A DNA stretch of 6,739 nt from Chloroflexota bacterium (GTDB lineage Bacteria; Chloroflexota; Anaerolineae; B4-G1): assembly GCA_024232355.1 (NCBI GenBank), contig JAAEPW010001127.1, forward strand, positions 1-6,739. Reading direction: 5' to 3'. The notes beneath the pieces are model-generated. The model ran no database searches. It was not told the DNA's origin and worked only from the letters and a program-made list of their open reading frames with translations. Below are positions 1 through 6,588 of this stretch, piece by piece (position 1 is the stretch's first letter; each line of letters begins with the position of its first letter). The position numbers and the translations under genes were made by a program.

Positions 1-210
1 ATTTACACATTGCTGAGAGATGCACGATGCTCGATTATGATGAACGACATTGCCAGCGCACTCGCGTCTGACGTTCCCAGCACCGTGATAGGAAGCATCC
101 TGCATCTGGCTTTTCATCACGAGATTTATGTACCGATGGATAATGCCCCACTTTCCGGAGAGACTCCAGTGCGTCTGAACAATTCAATGCAAAAGGAAGC
201 TGCGATATGA
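1..210 (+). CDS. tnsA: TnsA-like endonuclease, C-terminal fragment (5' end outside window)
   Basis: The frame is open from the first base and ends in TGA at 208-210, giving 69 visible residues with no stop. The tail, with the segment ILHLAFHHEIYVPMDNAPLS and then TPVRLN, resembles the C-terminal winged-helix end of TnsA-like proteins, where a hydrophobic helix precedes a conserved 'PL...T.V.L' strand. In Tn7, TnsA cuts the 5' ends of the transposon and partners TnsB. The catalytic PD-(D/E)XK half would lie to the left and cannot be checked. Position supports the call: the gene directly precedes tnsB, and its stop overlaps the tnsB start as ATGA, the usual tnsA-tnsB arrangement. The internal TTG at 10 and the ATGs at 37 and 40 are not taken as starts because the frame continues off the edge. 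Alternatively it is an unrelated small operon protein. Confidence 0.6.
   Translation: MYTLLRDARCSIMMNDIASALASDVPSTVIGSILHLAFHHEIYVPMDNAPLSGETPVRLNNSMQKEAAI
191..199 (+). promoter_or_regulatory. Ribosome binding site of tnsB
   Basis: A purine-rich AAAAGGAAG stretch ends 7 nt before the ATG at 207. It lies inside the end of the tnsA-like frame. It supports the ATG at 207, which overlaps the upstream TGA, and so suggests translational coupling. Confidence 0.5.
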
Positions 211-2285
211 GTGCACAGCGTTTCGCATATGGTGTATGGTTTCGCTGGCAAGAAACCACTTACGAGGTGGTGCAACCCTCATCTGCCGAAAGAATCAGCA
301 TCAAGGACGTATTGAGGGGAACAACGATCGTAGTCGAGATACTGATGCTAGTGCAGGCTTTGTTCGATGGCGAGTTATGCTTTGTCATCGAGGGCAAGCA
401 AGCCAGAGAAAATGAGCAAGGTGGTGACCGTGTTGCGAACGAGTATGTTGATCTGATGGATTGTCCCGAGGAGTTGGTTGCCATTGCCCGCTACCGCCTG
501 GAGGTGATTCGACCACTGCTGGATATGGAATGTCGCACGCGCGCGGATGTAGTATTGCGGGTACAGGAGGTCCAAGCAGCCAGTACGAAAAAGGATGGTC
601 GCTTGCAATGTGCAGTGAGTATTACGTCAGTCTACCGTTGGATTGGTGATTATATCCGCAGCGGCCATGATTTGCGAGCCTTGATTCCTGCGGTCCACAA
701 GCGAGGCGGAGCAGGTGAATCGCGAATGTCTCCTGAGGTTGAATCATTGATGGAAGCCGTCATGTGTGACAAGTACCACGTTCGTGAGGCGGTGACGGTG
801 GATGATCTGTGGGTCGAGTTGGCTGTCCGAGTGGCTGAGGAAAATCGTATACGATCCAAACACGTCAAATTGTTAATGCCATCAAAATCAACCTTGACCC
901 GTAGGAGCCGAGAATTGCGCACGCAAGCCACAAAAGCCAGACAGGGAACACGTACGACCCGGCGGGAGACCACACAATACGGACAAACACCATACCCGGC
1001 TTTGCCTCTGGAGCGTGTGGAGATCGATCACACACCTTCAGACCTAATCGTGATCGACGATCACGACGATTTGCCATTGGGCAGGTTGACCCTTACATAC
1101 TGTCTAGATATGGCCACGCGGTATCCATTGGGTTATTACCTGGGCTTTGAACCGCCCAGCTATCTGACTGTGATGGAATGTTTGCATCATGCCATATGTT
1201 TGAAGGGAAATGTACGTGAACGGTATGGCACCGAGCACGAGTGGCTGTCATATGGTATCCCTGCAACGCTAGTGATCGACAACGGAAAAGAATTCATTGG
1301 ACGTGATATGGAAGACGCGTGTCTTCTGTTAGGTATTGTGCTTCAACGCACACCTGTACGAACTCCGCACTTCAAGGCGGGTGTCGAGCGCATGTTCCGT
1401 TCATTGAACACAACTCTGTTCCACACACTACCCGGCACGACATTTTCCAATCCTGCCCAACGTGGCGACTATGACAGTGCACAGCAAGCTTGCATCTACC
1501 TCAGCGAGGTAGATAAGGTATTGCATATCTTCCTGATGGATATCTACACCGAGCGGTTTCACCGTGGTCTGAATGGTATTCCAGCCCATCGATGGGCGGA
1601 ACTGACACAGCACGGTTTTGCTCCTGCACTGCCTCCCAATGCTGAGGAGTTATCGATCCTGCTAGGTAGAACTGCCACCCGCGTCATTCATCACTACGGT
1701 ATCGAGTTTATGTCTCTACGATACAACTGCAACGAATTGGCCTCTCTGCGTACTCGGCTCAAAAGCGAAAAGGCCAAGATCAAGTACCATCCAGCAGACC
1801 TGAGTTGTTTGCACGTATACGATCCGTTCGAACGGCAGTACATTCGTGTGCCTGCTCTCGACCAGGAATACACCCAAGATCTCTCCCTGTGGAAACACCG
1901 AGTCATCCGTCGAGCGGTTCTCACTGAACGAGACAAGGTTGACATCGTTGCCCTGGGGCGGGCGAAACGCAAAATCCAGGAGATCGTTGAAGCTGGACGA
2001 CAGCGAAAGCGCCAGCGCACCCGTTCGCGCATTGCCCGTTGGGACACAGCAGGGAAACCCACTCGCCAGATGGTAGAGGAAGCCCAGGATGGTGAAACTT
2101 CAGGGAAACCCACAGCAGTGACCAGTGAGAAACAAACAACATCGACTATACTGTCGACCACAGCAACGGATACAGTACCTTTACTGGCGGAAGAGTCACC
2201 GGATCCTGATTGGGAGATCAGCTATACTGTTCCCGAACATCACGATGCAGCAGGAATCTCTGCAGGAGAGACGCCAGATGGATAA
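207..2285 (+). CDS. tnsB: TnsB/TniA-type DDE transposase (Mu/retroviral integrase fold)
   Basis: This 692-residue protein binds the transposon ends and does 3'-end cleavage and strand transfer. Residues 1-65 form the beta-rich N-terminal domain typical of TnsB/TniA. Residues about 80-260 hold helix-turn-helix DNA-binding domains (for example SITSVYRWIGDYIRSG at 138-153). The RNase H core starts at VEIDHTPSD. The triad is D274 (EIDHT), D358 (LVIDNGKEF) and E394 (KAGVERMF), giving DD(35)E spacing. FHRGLNGIPAHRW (451-463) is the conserved block after the core. Residues about 500-550 match the Mu-transposase C-terminal beta-barrel. The tail from about 570 is basic and then Thr/Glu-rich; in TnsB-like proteins this end contacts TnsC. 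The tail contains two GKPT units from a 13-bp direct repeat. Length is normal for TnsB. The start is ATG at 207, with a purine-rich ribosome site. The stop overlaps tnsC. The likely substrate is the repeat array at 4711-4837. Confidence 0.96.
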   Translation: MSAQRFAYGVWFRWQETTYEVVQPSSAERISIKDVLRGTTIVVEILMLVQALFDGELCFVIEGKQARENEQGGDRVANEYVDLMDCPEELVAIARYRLEVIRPLLDMECRTRADVVLRVQEVQAASTKKDGRLQCAVSITSVYRWIGDYIRSGHDLRALIPAVHKRGGAGESRMSPEVESLMEAVMCDKYHVREAVTVDDLWVELAVRVAEENRIRSKHVKLLMPSKSTLTRRSRELRTQATKARQGTRTTRRETTQYGQTPYPALPLERVEIDHTPSDLIVIDDHDDLPLGRLTLTYCLDMATRYPLGYYLGFEPPSYLTVMECLHHAICLKGNVRERYGTEHEWLSYGIPATLVIDNGKEFIGRDMEDACLLLGIVLQRTPVRTPHFKAGVERMFRSLNTTLFHTLPGTTFSNPAQRGDYDSAQQACIYLSEVDKVLHIFLMDIYTERFHRGLNGIPAHRWAELTQHGFAPALPPNAEELSILLGRTATRVIHHYGIEFMSLRYNCNELASLRTRLKSEKAKIKYHPADLSCLHVYDPFERQYIRVPALDQEYTQDLSLWKHRVIRRAVLTERDKVDIVALGRAKRKIQEIVEAGRQRKRQRTRSRIARWDTAGKPTRQMVEEAQDGETSGKPTAVTSEKQTTSTILSTTATDTVPLLAEESPDPDWEISYTVPEHHDAAGISAGETPDG
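2264..2270 (+). promoter_or_regulatory. Ribosome binding site deciding the tnsC start
   Basis: AGGAGAG, with AGGAG ending 9 nt before the ATG at 2278, is the only strong Shine-Dalgarno match near the beginning of tnsC. It lies within the end of tnsB. It favours the start at 2278 over the in-frame upstream extension beginning at 2125. Confidence 0.6.
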
Positions 2286-3273
2286 CGAGACACGCTCTGT
2301 GCTTGCCCGGGCCAACTCGGCATTGATCCGCTACCCTCGTTTCAAAGCCCTGCACCGCGATATCCGCGAATGTCGGGAGATGTCACTGTTGGCCAACGAG
2401 CCCCAATGCATGTCGCTGGAGGGTGTCACCGGTGCCGGAAAGTCTACACTGGTGCGAGACTATGTGGCGTTGTTTCCCCGCATTGAAGAGACTGACGGCA
2501 CCCGCGTTCCCGTCTTCTACGCCGAGACGCCTTCCCCAGTGACCGTCAAGGGAATGGCCGCCACGATGCTGGCTCACCTGGGCGATCCTGCTGCACACCG
2601 CGGCACCTTGTGGTCGATGAATTTTCGCTTGATCCGGCTGATGATCGCTTGCCAGGTCGAACTGATTATCCTGGACGACTTTCACCACTTGATCGACAAG
2701 AAAACCAACCGCATATTGGAACAAGTGTCCGATTGGCTGAAAGTGTTGATCAAAGAAAGCGCAATCCCCATTCTGGTCATGGGGATTGCGGGCCAAGTTG
2801 AGTGCATCCTGGAATCCAACGCGCAACTCTCTCGTCTGTTCGCTGTACGTGAAACACTGAAGCCGTTCTGTTGCGACCCTGCTGATGAGGTCAGCATTCA
2901 GGAGTTTGCCCGCTTTGTTCACTATGCAGAACGGTCCATCGCCACCCCACTGCCGGAGACACTGCCCCGGCTGGAACTGCTCTATCGGCTGCATTACGCT
3001 ACCGATGGTGTCGTCGGCAATCTGATGAACTTGCTGCGATACTCTGCACTGCTCTCTCGACGACGACGCAAAACTGCGATAGATTTGGAGATCCTCGCGG
3101 CAGCGTTCGACAAACGACTTGCCAAGCATCTCAAAGGAAGACTCAATCCCTTCTTGTCACCGGCTGAGGAGCAGTTTGTGGCACCCGCTATCGGTGACAT
3201 CAACTCACCAGGAACGGTGTCTTCAGGAAGACGAAGCCTGCCTTCCGTTGCCAGCGTGTTGCAAGCCAGGTGA
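2278..3273 (+). CDS. tnsC: TnsC/TniB-type AAA+ ATPase, transposition regulator
   Basis: This 331-residue AAA+ ATPase would link the target selector to the TnsA/TnsB transposase. In known systems TnsC polymerises on target DNA with ATP. Walker A is GVTGAGKST (49-57). Walker B is LIILDDFHHL (129-138), with the acidic pair D133-D134. A sensor-1-like segment, PILVMGIAG, is at 164-172. The conserved NAQLSRLFAVRETLKPF (181-197) carries the probable arginine finger. A helical lid with DGVVGNLMNLL follows at 243-253. The C-terminal 40 residues are low-complexity and Ser/Pro-rich, possibly a TniQ or TnsB contact. The start ATG at 2278 overlaps tnsB by 8 bp. A 51-residue upstream extension in the same frame is open but lies entirely inside tnsB and lacks family features. 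Length fits the TnsC/TniB family, though it is shorter than Tn7 TnsC. Confidence 0.95.
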   Translation: MDNETRSVLARANSALIRYPRFKALHRDIRECREMSLLANEPQCMSLEGVTGAGKSTLVRDYVALFPRIEETDGTRVPVFYAETPSPVTVKGMAATMLAHLGDPAAHRGTLWSMNFRLIRLMIACQVELIILDDFHHLIDKKTNRILEQVSDWLKVLIKESAIPILVMGIAGQVECILESNAQLSRLFAVRETLKPFCCDPADEVSIQEFARFVHYAERSIATPLPETLPRLELLYRLHYATDGVVGNLMNLLRYSALLSRRRRKTAIDLEILAAAFDKRLAKHLKGRLNPFLSPAEEQFVAPAIGDINSPGTVSSGRRSLPSVASVLQAR

Positions 3274-3279
3274 AAAAGG
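3273..3279 (+). promoter_or_regulatory. Ribosome binding site deciding the tniQ start
   Basis: AAAAAGG ends 5 nt before the ATG at 3285 and begins on the last base of the tnsC stop codon. The alternative GTG at 3270 overlaps the tnsC stop as GTGA but has no comparable ribosome site. The ATG at 3285 is therefore preferred, with the GTG possible. Confidence 0.45.
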
Positions 3280-3284
3280 TTCAG

Positions 3285-4604
3285 ATGATCAGCGTCGTCA
3301 CGACTGAACAGGTGACATCTCTGCTGCGACGTACCCAGTTGCTGCCGGGTGAGTCATTGCCCTCCCTGTTGGAGCGGCTGGCTCAACTCAACTACTACCC
3401 TCATTCGGGTGTGTTGGGTTGGATCTGTCGAGAACGGATAAGTAACTCTGCTCCCCAGGACAACATTGCCTGCCCCAAACAAGCCCAGACCTTTTTCCAA
3501 CTCGCGCGACTGGCACAAATTTCCCCCGATGAATTGTTCGCTGCCAGCGACCATCGCTTTGCCCCCACCCTGACCCCACCGGGAAAGGTCCCTGTGCTGA
3601 TGCTTTGGCCTGAGGAGTCGCCCAAAGCCACGATGACGTCTGCCTTGGCACATCGTCGTCTAACCCCCACTTCTGCTGCACGGTTCTGCCCTCTCTGTCT
3701 GGAAACGTCTGCCTATCATCGCTTGAGTTGGGTTCCCACTGCCGCAGCTATCTGTCTACAACACCAATGTCTGTTGGCTCATCAGTGTCCCCAGTGTGGA
3801 AGCTGTGTATCTGTGGCTGAAATCGTCAAACGATGCTGCAAGACGTGCCAGGCTGATTTGAGTGCCGCGCCCGTTGTCTCTGTCGCAGATGATGCGATGG
3901 GCATTCTATCTCAGCAAGCCATCCAACACTGGCTCTCGCTTGTCTCTGCACCAGCCTTACCGGATGGTTACACACTCCTCCAGCAACCACCTGCCGTGCT
4001 CTATCGACTGCTGTACGACCTCTGCCGGGGCTTGATAGCATGTCAGAAGGAGTGGCCCTGTCTGCCTGCCCCACTCGATGGTCTGGTTGATCGAGCCTCT
4101 GCACCCATTCATCTCTATCGTCAACTGACACCCACGCAGGCTTTCTACCTGTACCGGGCTGCGTTTACGGGCATTCTGAACTGGCCCCAAGGGTTGTTTC
4201 GTCTCCTCGATGCCTTTGCCCAACGCAACCTCACAACCCAAACGTCTTCCAGAGCAACCATCCGCCTGGGTCCTCTGTGGTGCAGATGGTTGTGGAAAGC
4301 CTGGCGGCGTTCGCAATTCGAGTTTCTGCATCAATCTCTCGTCGACTATCTGATGGCCCGTGGTATATTCCTGCCCTATCCCTTACTCGAACACTTCAAA
4401 GAACGTCCTTGGTTTATCGCTCGCACTGGGCTGTGGAGTGCACAGCGAACGGCACAAGCCTTGGACATTTCCATCCAGGGCTTGTGCCAATTCCTTCCCA
4501 ATGGCCCATTGAGCACATGTCTCTGGCCTGACAGCAGACCCAGTATGCCACTGTTCGAACGTGACAAGGTGCTAGCGGTCAAACAAGAGTGGAAAACAGG
4601 ATAA
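3285..4604 (+). CDS. tniQ: TniQ/TnsD-like target-site selector with zinc-binding domain
   Basis: The protein is 439 residues (444 if GTG 3270 is used). The N-terminus has the TniQ signature LLPGESLPSLLERLAQLNYY (19-38). A cysteine-rich zinc region follows: C135/C138 (RFCPLC), W149, C157 and H160 (ICLQH), C168/C171 (QCPQC) and C184/C185/C188. The spacing W..(V)P...C...H...L...CP.C is diagnostic of TniQ. It is far longer than the short TniQ of type V-K CASTs and closer to Tn5053 TniQ or Tn7 TnsD (about 400-500 residues), which recognise sites directly. The C-terminal 60 residues, LWSAQRTAQALDISIQGLCQ followed by LPNGPL, look like a helix-turn-helix, a plausible target-DNA reader. The role is therefore to choose the insertion site and recruit TnsC. 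It is the last gene of the operon, 11 nt after the tnsC stop. Which target it recognises cannot be told from sequence. Confidence 0.93.
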   Translation: MISVVTTEQVTSLLRRTQLLPGESLPSLLERLAQLNYYPHSGVLGWICRERISNSAPQDNIACPKQAQTFFQLARLAQISPDELFAASDHRFAPTLTPPGKVPVLMLWPEESPKATMTSALAHRRLTPTSAARFCPLCLETSAYHRLSWVPTAAAICLQHQCLLAHQCPQCGSCVSVAEIVKRCCKTCQADLSAAPVVSVADDAMGILSQQAIQHWLSLVSAPALPDGYTLLQQPPAVLYRLLYDLCRGLIACQKEWPCLPAPLDGLVDRASAPIHLYRQLTPTQAFYLYRAAFTGILNWPQGLFRLLDAFAQRNLTTQTSSRATIRLGPLWCRWLWKAWRRSQFEFLHQSLVDYLMARGIFLPYPLLEHFKERPWFIARTGLWSAQRTAQALDISIQGLCQFLPNGPLSTCLWPDSRPSMPLFERDKVLAVKQEWKTG

Positions 4605-4648
4605 CGACAGACTTGATCGAACCAATCGCCACTTTCGAGCGGCACTGA

Positions 4649-4689
4649 TACTTGAGCGGCAGAATTTGGAATAACTCGCCGCTCAAGTA
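4649..4689. repeat. 12-bp perfect inverted repeat between tniQ and the transposon end
   Basis: TACTTGAGCGGC (4649-4660) is followed, after 17 nt, by its exact reverse complement (4678-4689). A third, direct GAGCGGCA lies 17 bp upstream at 4637-4644, repeating the GAGCGGCA of the left arm at 4654-4661. No T-run follows on either strand, so it is not a standard intrinsic terminator. It may be an operator, a protein-binding site, or a weak terminator for the operon. Confidence 0.55.
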
Positions 4690-4710
4690 CTATCCGACTA
4701 GGTCAGTTCC

Positions 4711-4837
4711 ACTATCTTTGACGCTAGGGTAATCTCGTTATCTCTGACTCGAAAACACTGCTTTGGGCAATTTCACTATCTCTGACTCCCAGTCCCATTA
4801 TCTTTGACTCCAGTTCCATTATCTTTGACTCCCTACA
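4711..4837 (-). repeat. Transposon end: five TnsB-binding-type repeats and TGT terminus
   Basis: Five copies of an AYTATCTYTGACTC motif lie at 4711-4723, 4737-4750, 4775-4789, 4797-4811 and 4818-4832. The TATC cores start at 4713, 4739, 4777, 4799 and 4820, so the outer three are 21-22 bp apart (two helical turns) and the inner ones are spaced more widely. Segments 4791-4811 and 4812-4832 are a 21-bp tandem with one mismatch. The array ends ...CTACA, so the reverse strand starts TGTAGGGAGTCA. Tn7-like ends are known to begin with TGT and to carry about 20-22-bp TnsB sites, densest at the tip. That all five copies face the same way, with the best two outermost, fits an end. The exact terminus (4837) is inferred. 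Confidence 0.8.
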
Positions 4838-4947
4838 CGCCTCTCAGTGGCACCGTGATCACCTGTACTGGCCGAAAAGCACATCCGTTCTACATCTGAG
4901 CACAATTTCTCCCCTTTTGTGGTAGAATAGCCTCCCAATCCTAACTT
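4838..4947. other. Non-coding stretch between transposon end and IS element
   Basis: About 110 bp lie between the inferred transposon terminus and the IS. All three forward frames have early stops and I see no gene. The gene-free interval really runs from 4605 to 5128, and its other contents are listed separately. CGCCT at 4838-4842 would be the 5-bp target duplication if the terminus is right. GTGATCAC at 4855-4862 is a small palindrome. TGGTAGAAT at 4920-4928 resembles an extended -10 box facing the IS, but no convincing -35 is present. Confidence 0.4.
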
Positions 4948-4976
4948 GGTAGTGACCCATTAGGATGCGGATAATT
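4948..4976 (+). repeat. Left terminal inverted repeat of the IS1-like element
   Basis: The 29 bp begin GGTAGTGACCCATT and end ATGCGGATAATT. They match the reverse complement of 6616-6644 at 25 of 29 positions. The differences are at positions 8 and 15-17 of the repeat. This is the transposase 3' side. Confidence 0.85.
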
Positions 4977-5017
4977 CAGCCACACCCCAGAGAACGACCA
5001 AACGGCTTCCAACACAG

Positions 5018-5068
5018 AAAAACGGCGTCCCAGCCCCAAAACTGGGCACATGGAAGTCGCAGACGCCG
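5018..5068 (-). terminator. Probable intrinsic terminator of the IS transposase
   Basis: On the minus strand, the right arm CTGGGACGCCG is continuous. It pairs with CCCAG (5029-5033 facing 5042-5046) and CGGCGT (5063-5068 facing 5023-5028), leaving a one-sided bulge of about 16 nt. Five T residues follow at once (5022-5018). It lies about 60 bp after the transposase stop and inside the IS. The bulge makes the stem imperfect, hence moderate confidence. Confidence 0.5.
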
Positions 5069-5128
5069 CATTTCACGCCGCGCCGATGCCCCCACCCCTT
5101 CGTTTTCTCCCCGGTGGCGCACTCCTCC

Positions 5129-6563
5129 CTAGGCCGCTGTCGCCTCTTGTCGCCAGGGTGGCACTCGAAAGAGCAGAAACTCGCCCATCGTCCACACATG
5201 GTCGGTAATACCAGCCGCCATAGCTGGTGTCCGGGGCATCCATTTCTTGGGCGAACCATTGCCCTTGGTCGGTATTGGTTTCGGCAATGCCTCCCGGAGG
5301 GACAGGTGAGGTAGGCAAAAGTTGTAATAGCCCATCACCAGTCGCAAACGCCGAAGCAACCCTTCCTTCGTCTTAGCTAGCCCCTCTTCTCGTCGTCCTA
5401 GTCCGGGCACGTGTGATCGCAAGGTACGGTTCAGGCGCTCGATGAAGGCAGTGTTGATTTTGTGTCCCACTTTCGCCAAGGCCGACGCGACTGCTTCCTT
5501 CGTCCCATACACCACCCGAGTTGTCACCGCCACGATTTTCCGTCGTCTCCGCTTTTTCTCCACCTGCGCATACTGCAACCGCTCTACCGGCATCCAGCGC
5601 CGCAGTGTCCGCCCACTCTTCTCACTCACTCTTTCTACCCAGCAACCAAAATGGGTGAGCAATGCTTTCCCGTACGACGCCAACTGATCGGTCAGAAACA
5701 TTGGTACAACTCCTGGTGCCAATACGCTCACCACTCCGTGTACCAGCAACTGTGCCACACCTGCACTTGTATGCAGGTACAAGTGTCCCCAGACTCCTAT
5801 CACCCACTTCGACTGCCAACCACAGCTTGCTGAACGAGTCCATCGCCGTCCACACCCAGCAGCTTTGCCGTTCCCCGTCTTCTCTCATCCCATTCAACAG
5901 TGCATACAATTCGTCCATCTGCACCTGCGTCAGTTGCAGGTTGTGCACCATATAACCAATCACTGCTTCGCTGTGCTTTGCCGCTTCTACCAGCCAACTC
6001 AACACCGTGTCCTTGTCCACTCCAAAGATCCGCCCTACCTTCCGCGGACCCACTCCCTCGCACAACGTCGCTATTGCTCGCATTATGTCTTCCGCCGGGA
6101 TACTGCTTCTGTAGAATACCGTTCCTATCGTCTCCTGAAAATGCTTGCGACACACCACGCAGTACAGTTGCCGCCACCGCCCCCCACTCGGATGCCCATT
6201 CGAGATAATGTTCCCTCTCCCCAACCATCCATAATACCGGCATCCCTTTCTCGGACAAAAGTGCTTACTCGTGTCTATTTCCGGTTTTCGCCCTCGCTCT
6301 CGCTCGATCATTGGCGGTGGTTCTCGCTTTACTTCTCGCTCTCGATTCTTTGCTTCCGCCTCGCATTGCTCGCACACAGGTTTCCGCGTCAACCCTTCGA
6401 ATAGTTTCGGCGGCTTTTTTCCCTTCCTCGCTTTCTTTCGCTGTTTTGCTGGCCTTCTTTTCCCCTTCTCTCCCCACTTCGCTCCCATTCGAATGTGAAA
6501 AAACCAGATTTGCCACACCAACACTACAACCAGACTGACTTGGATTACGCCCTGCATCGTCAT
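5129..6563 (-). pseudogene. IS1-like DDE transposase, frameshifted between catalytic residues
   Basis: Two overlapping minus-strand frames make one transposase. The first runs from ATG 6563 to about 5784. It holds a hydrophobic segment (residues 5-24), a very basic stretch (25-61), cysteine pairs C64/C67, C103/C108 and C135/C138 (zinc ribbon), a helix-turn-helix (about 170-192, PRKVGRIFGVDKDTVLSWL) and the first aspartate, D217 (QMDEL). The second frame, lying +1, continues from about 5755 to TAG at 5131-5129 with the second aspartate (FLTDQLASYG) and the glutamate (FIERLNRTLRSHV). Removing 28 nt (5783-5756) rejoins them as a 468-residue protein with D217, D283 and E366. The break falls inside the RNase H fold, and the shift needed is +1, not the -1 used by IS1. 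A dead copy is therefore more likely than programmed frameshifting. The ATG at 6563 is chosen over the TTG at 6617 because the promoter's predicted start point lies at about 6582. Confidence 0.85.
5756..5784. repeat. Quasi-palindrome at the transposase frame break
   Basis: Two alternative 7-bp hairpins overlap here. ACCTGCA (5759-5765) pairs with TGCAGGT (5772-5778), and ACTTGTA (5765-5771) pairs with TACAAGT (5778-5784). Each loop is 6 nt. The segment sits exactly where the reading frame changes. It is read as a templated (quasi-palindrome) insertion of about 28 nt; the exact edges are uncertain. Confidence 0.6.
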
Positions 6564-6588
6564 TCGCCCCCCCCAATGATTTCGAATG

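Larger units (their letters stand above)
1..4837 (+). mobile_element. Tn7-like transposon, transposition module and one end (left part outside window)
   Basis: The order tnsA(3' end)-tnsB-tnsC-tniQ on one strand, followed by a clustered repeat array ending in ACA, is the core of a Tn7-like element. TnsB carries the DDE integrase, TnsC the AAA+ regulator and TniQ the zinc-binding target selector. A tnsA-like gene upstream would make the element cut-and-paste rather than replicative, as known for Tn7. The right boundary at about 4837 is inferred from the last repeat plus a TGT/ACA terminus. The left end and any cargo are not in the window. No Cas12k, Cascade genes or CRISPR array lie between tniQ and the end, so there is no evidence of RNA guidance here. 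The boundary is inference; the operon itself is clear. Confidence 0.8.

Noticed and set aside
2125..2277. A 51-residue N-terminal extension of TnsC
   Set aside because: It lies entirely within tnsB, lacks a ribosome site, and AGGAG precedes the ATG at 2278.
2383..3129. A 248-residue minus-strand open frame opposite tnsC
   Set aside because: It is fully antisense to a gene with intact Walker motifs and shows no recognisable domain.
4711..4833. CRISPR array made of the repeated TATCTTTGACTCC units
   Set aside because: The units are tandem at 21-22 bp with no unique spacers of 30 bp or more, and they drift in sequence. The placement after tniQ with a TGT tip fits a transposon end.
4897..4928. 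Promoter reading rightward into the IS
   Set aside because: TGGTAGAAT looks like an extended -10, but no acceptable -35 sits 16-18 nt upstream and no gene follows before the IS.
5756..5784. Programmed frameshift site for the IS transposase
   Set aside because: The shift required is +1, no A-rich slippery heptamer is present, and the junction falls inside the catalytic fold rather than between domains. A damaged copy is simpler.
5800..6404. Plus-strand and minus-strand open frames inside the IS (for example 5865-6404 plus, 5800-6258 minus)
   Set aside because: They shadow the strongly biased transposase codons, have no ribosome sites, and encode low-complexity Pro/Ser/His-rich or Gly/Arg-rich strings without family features.
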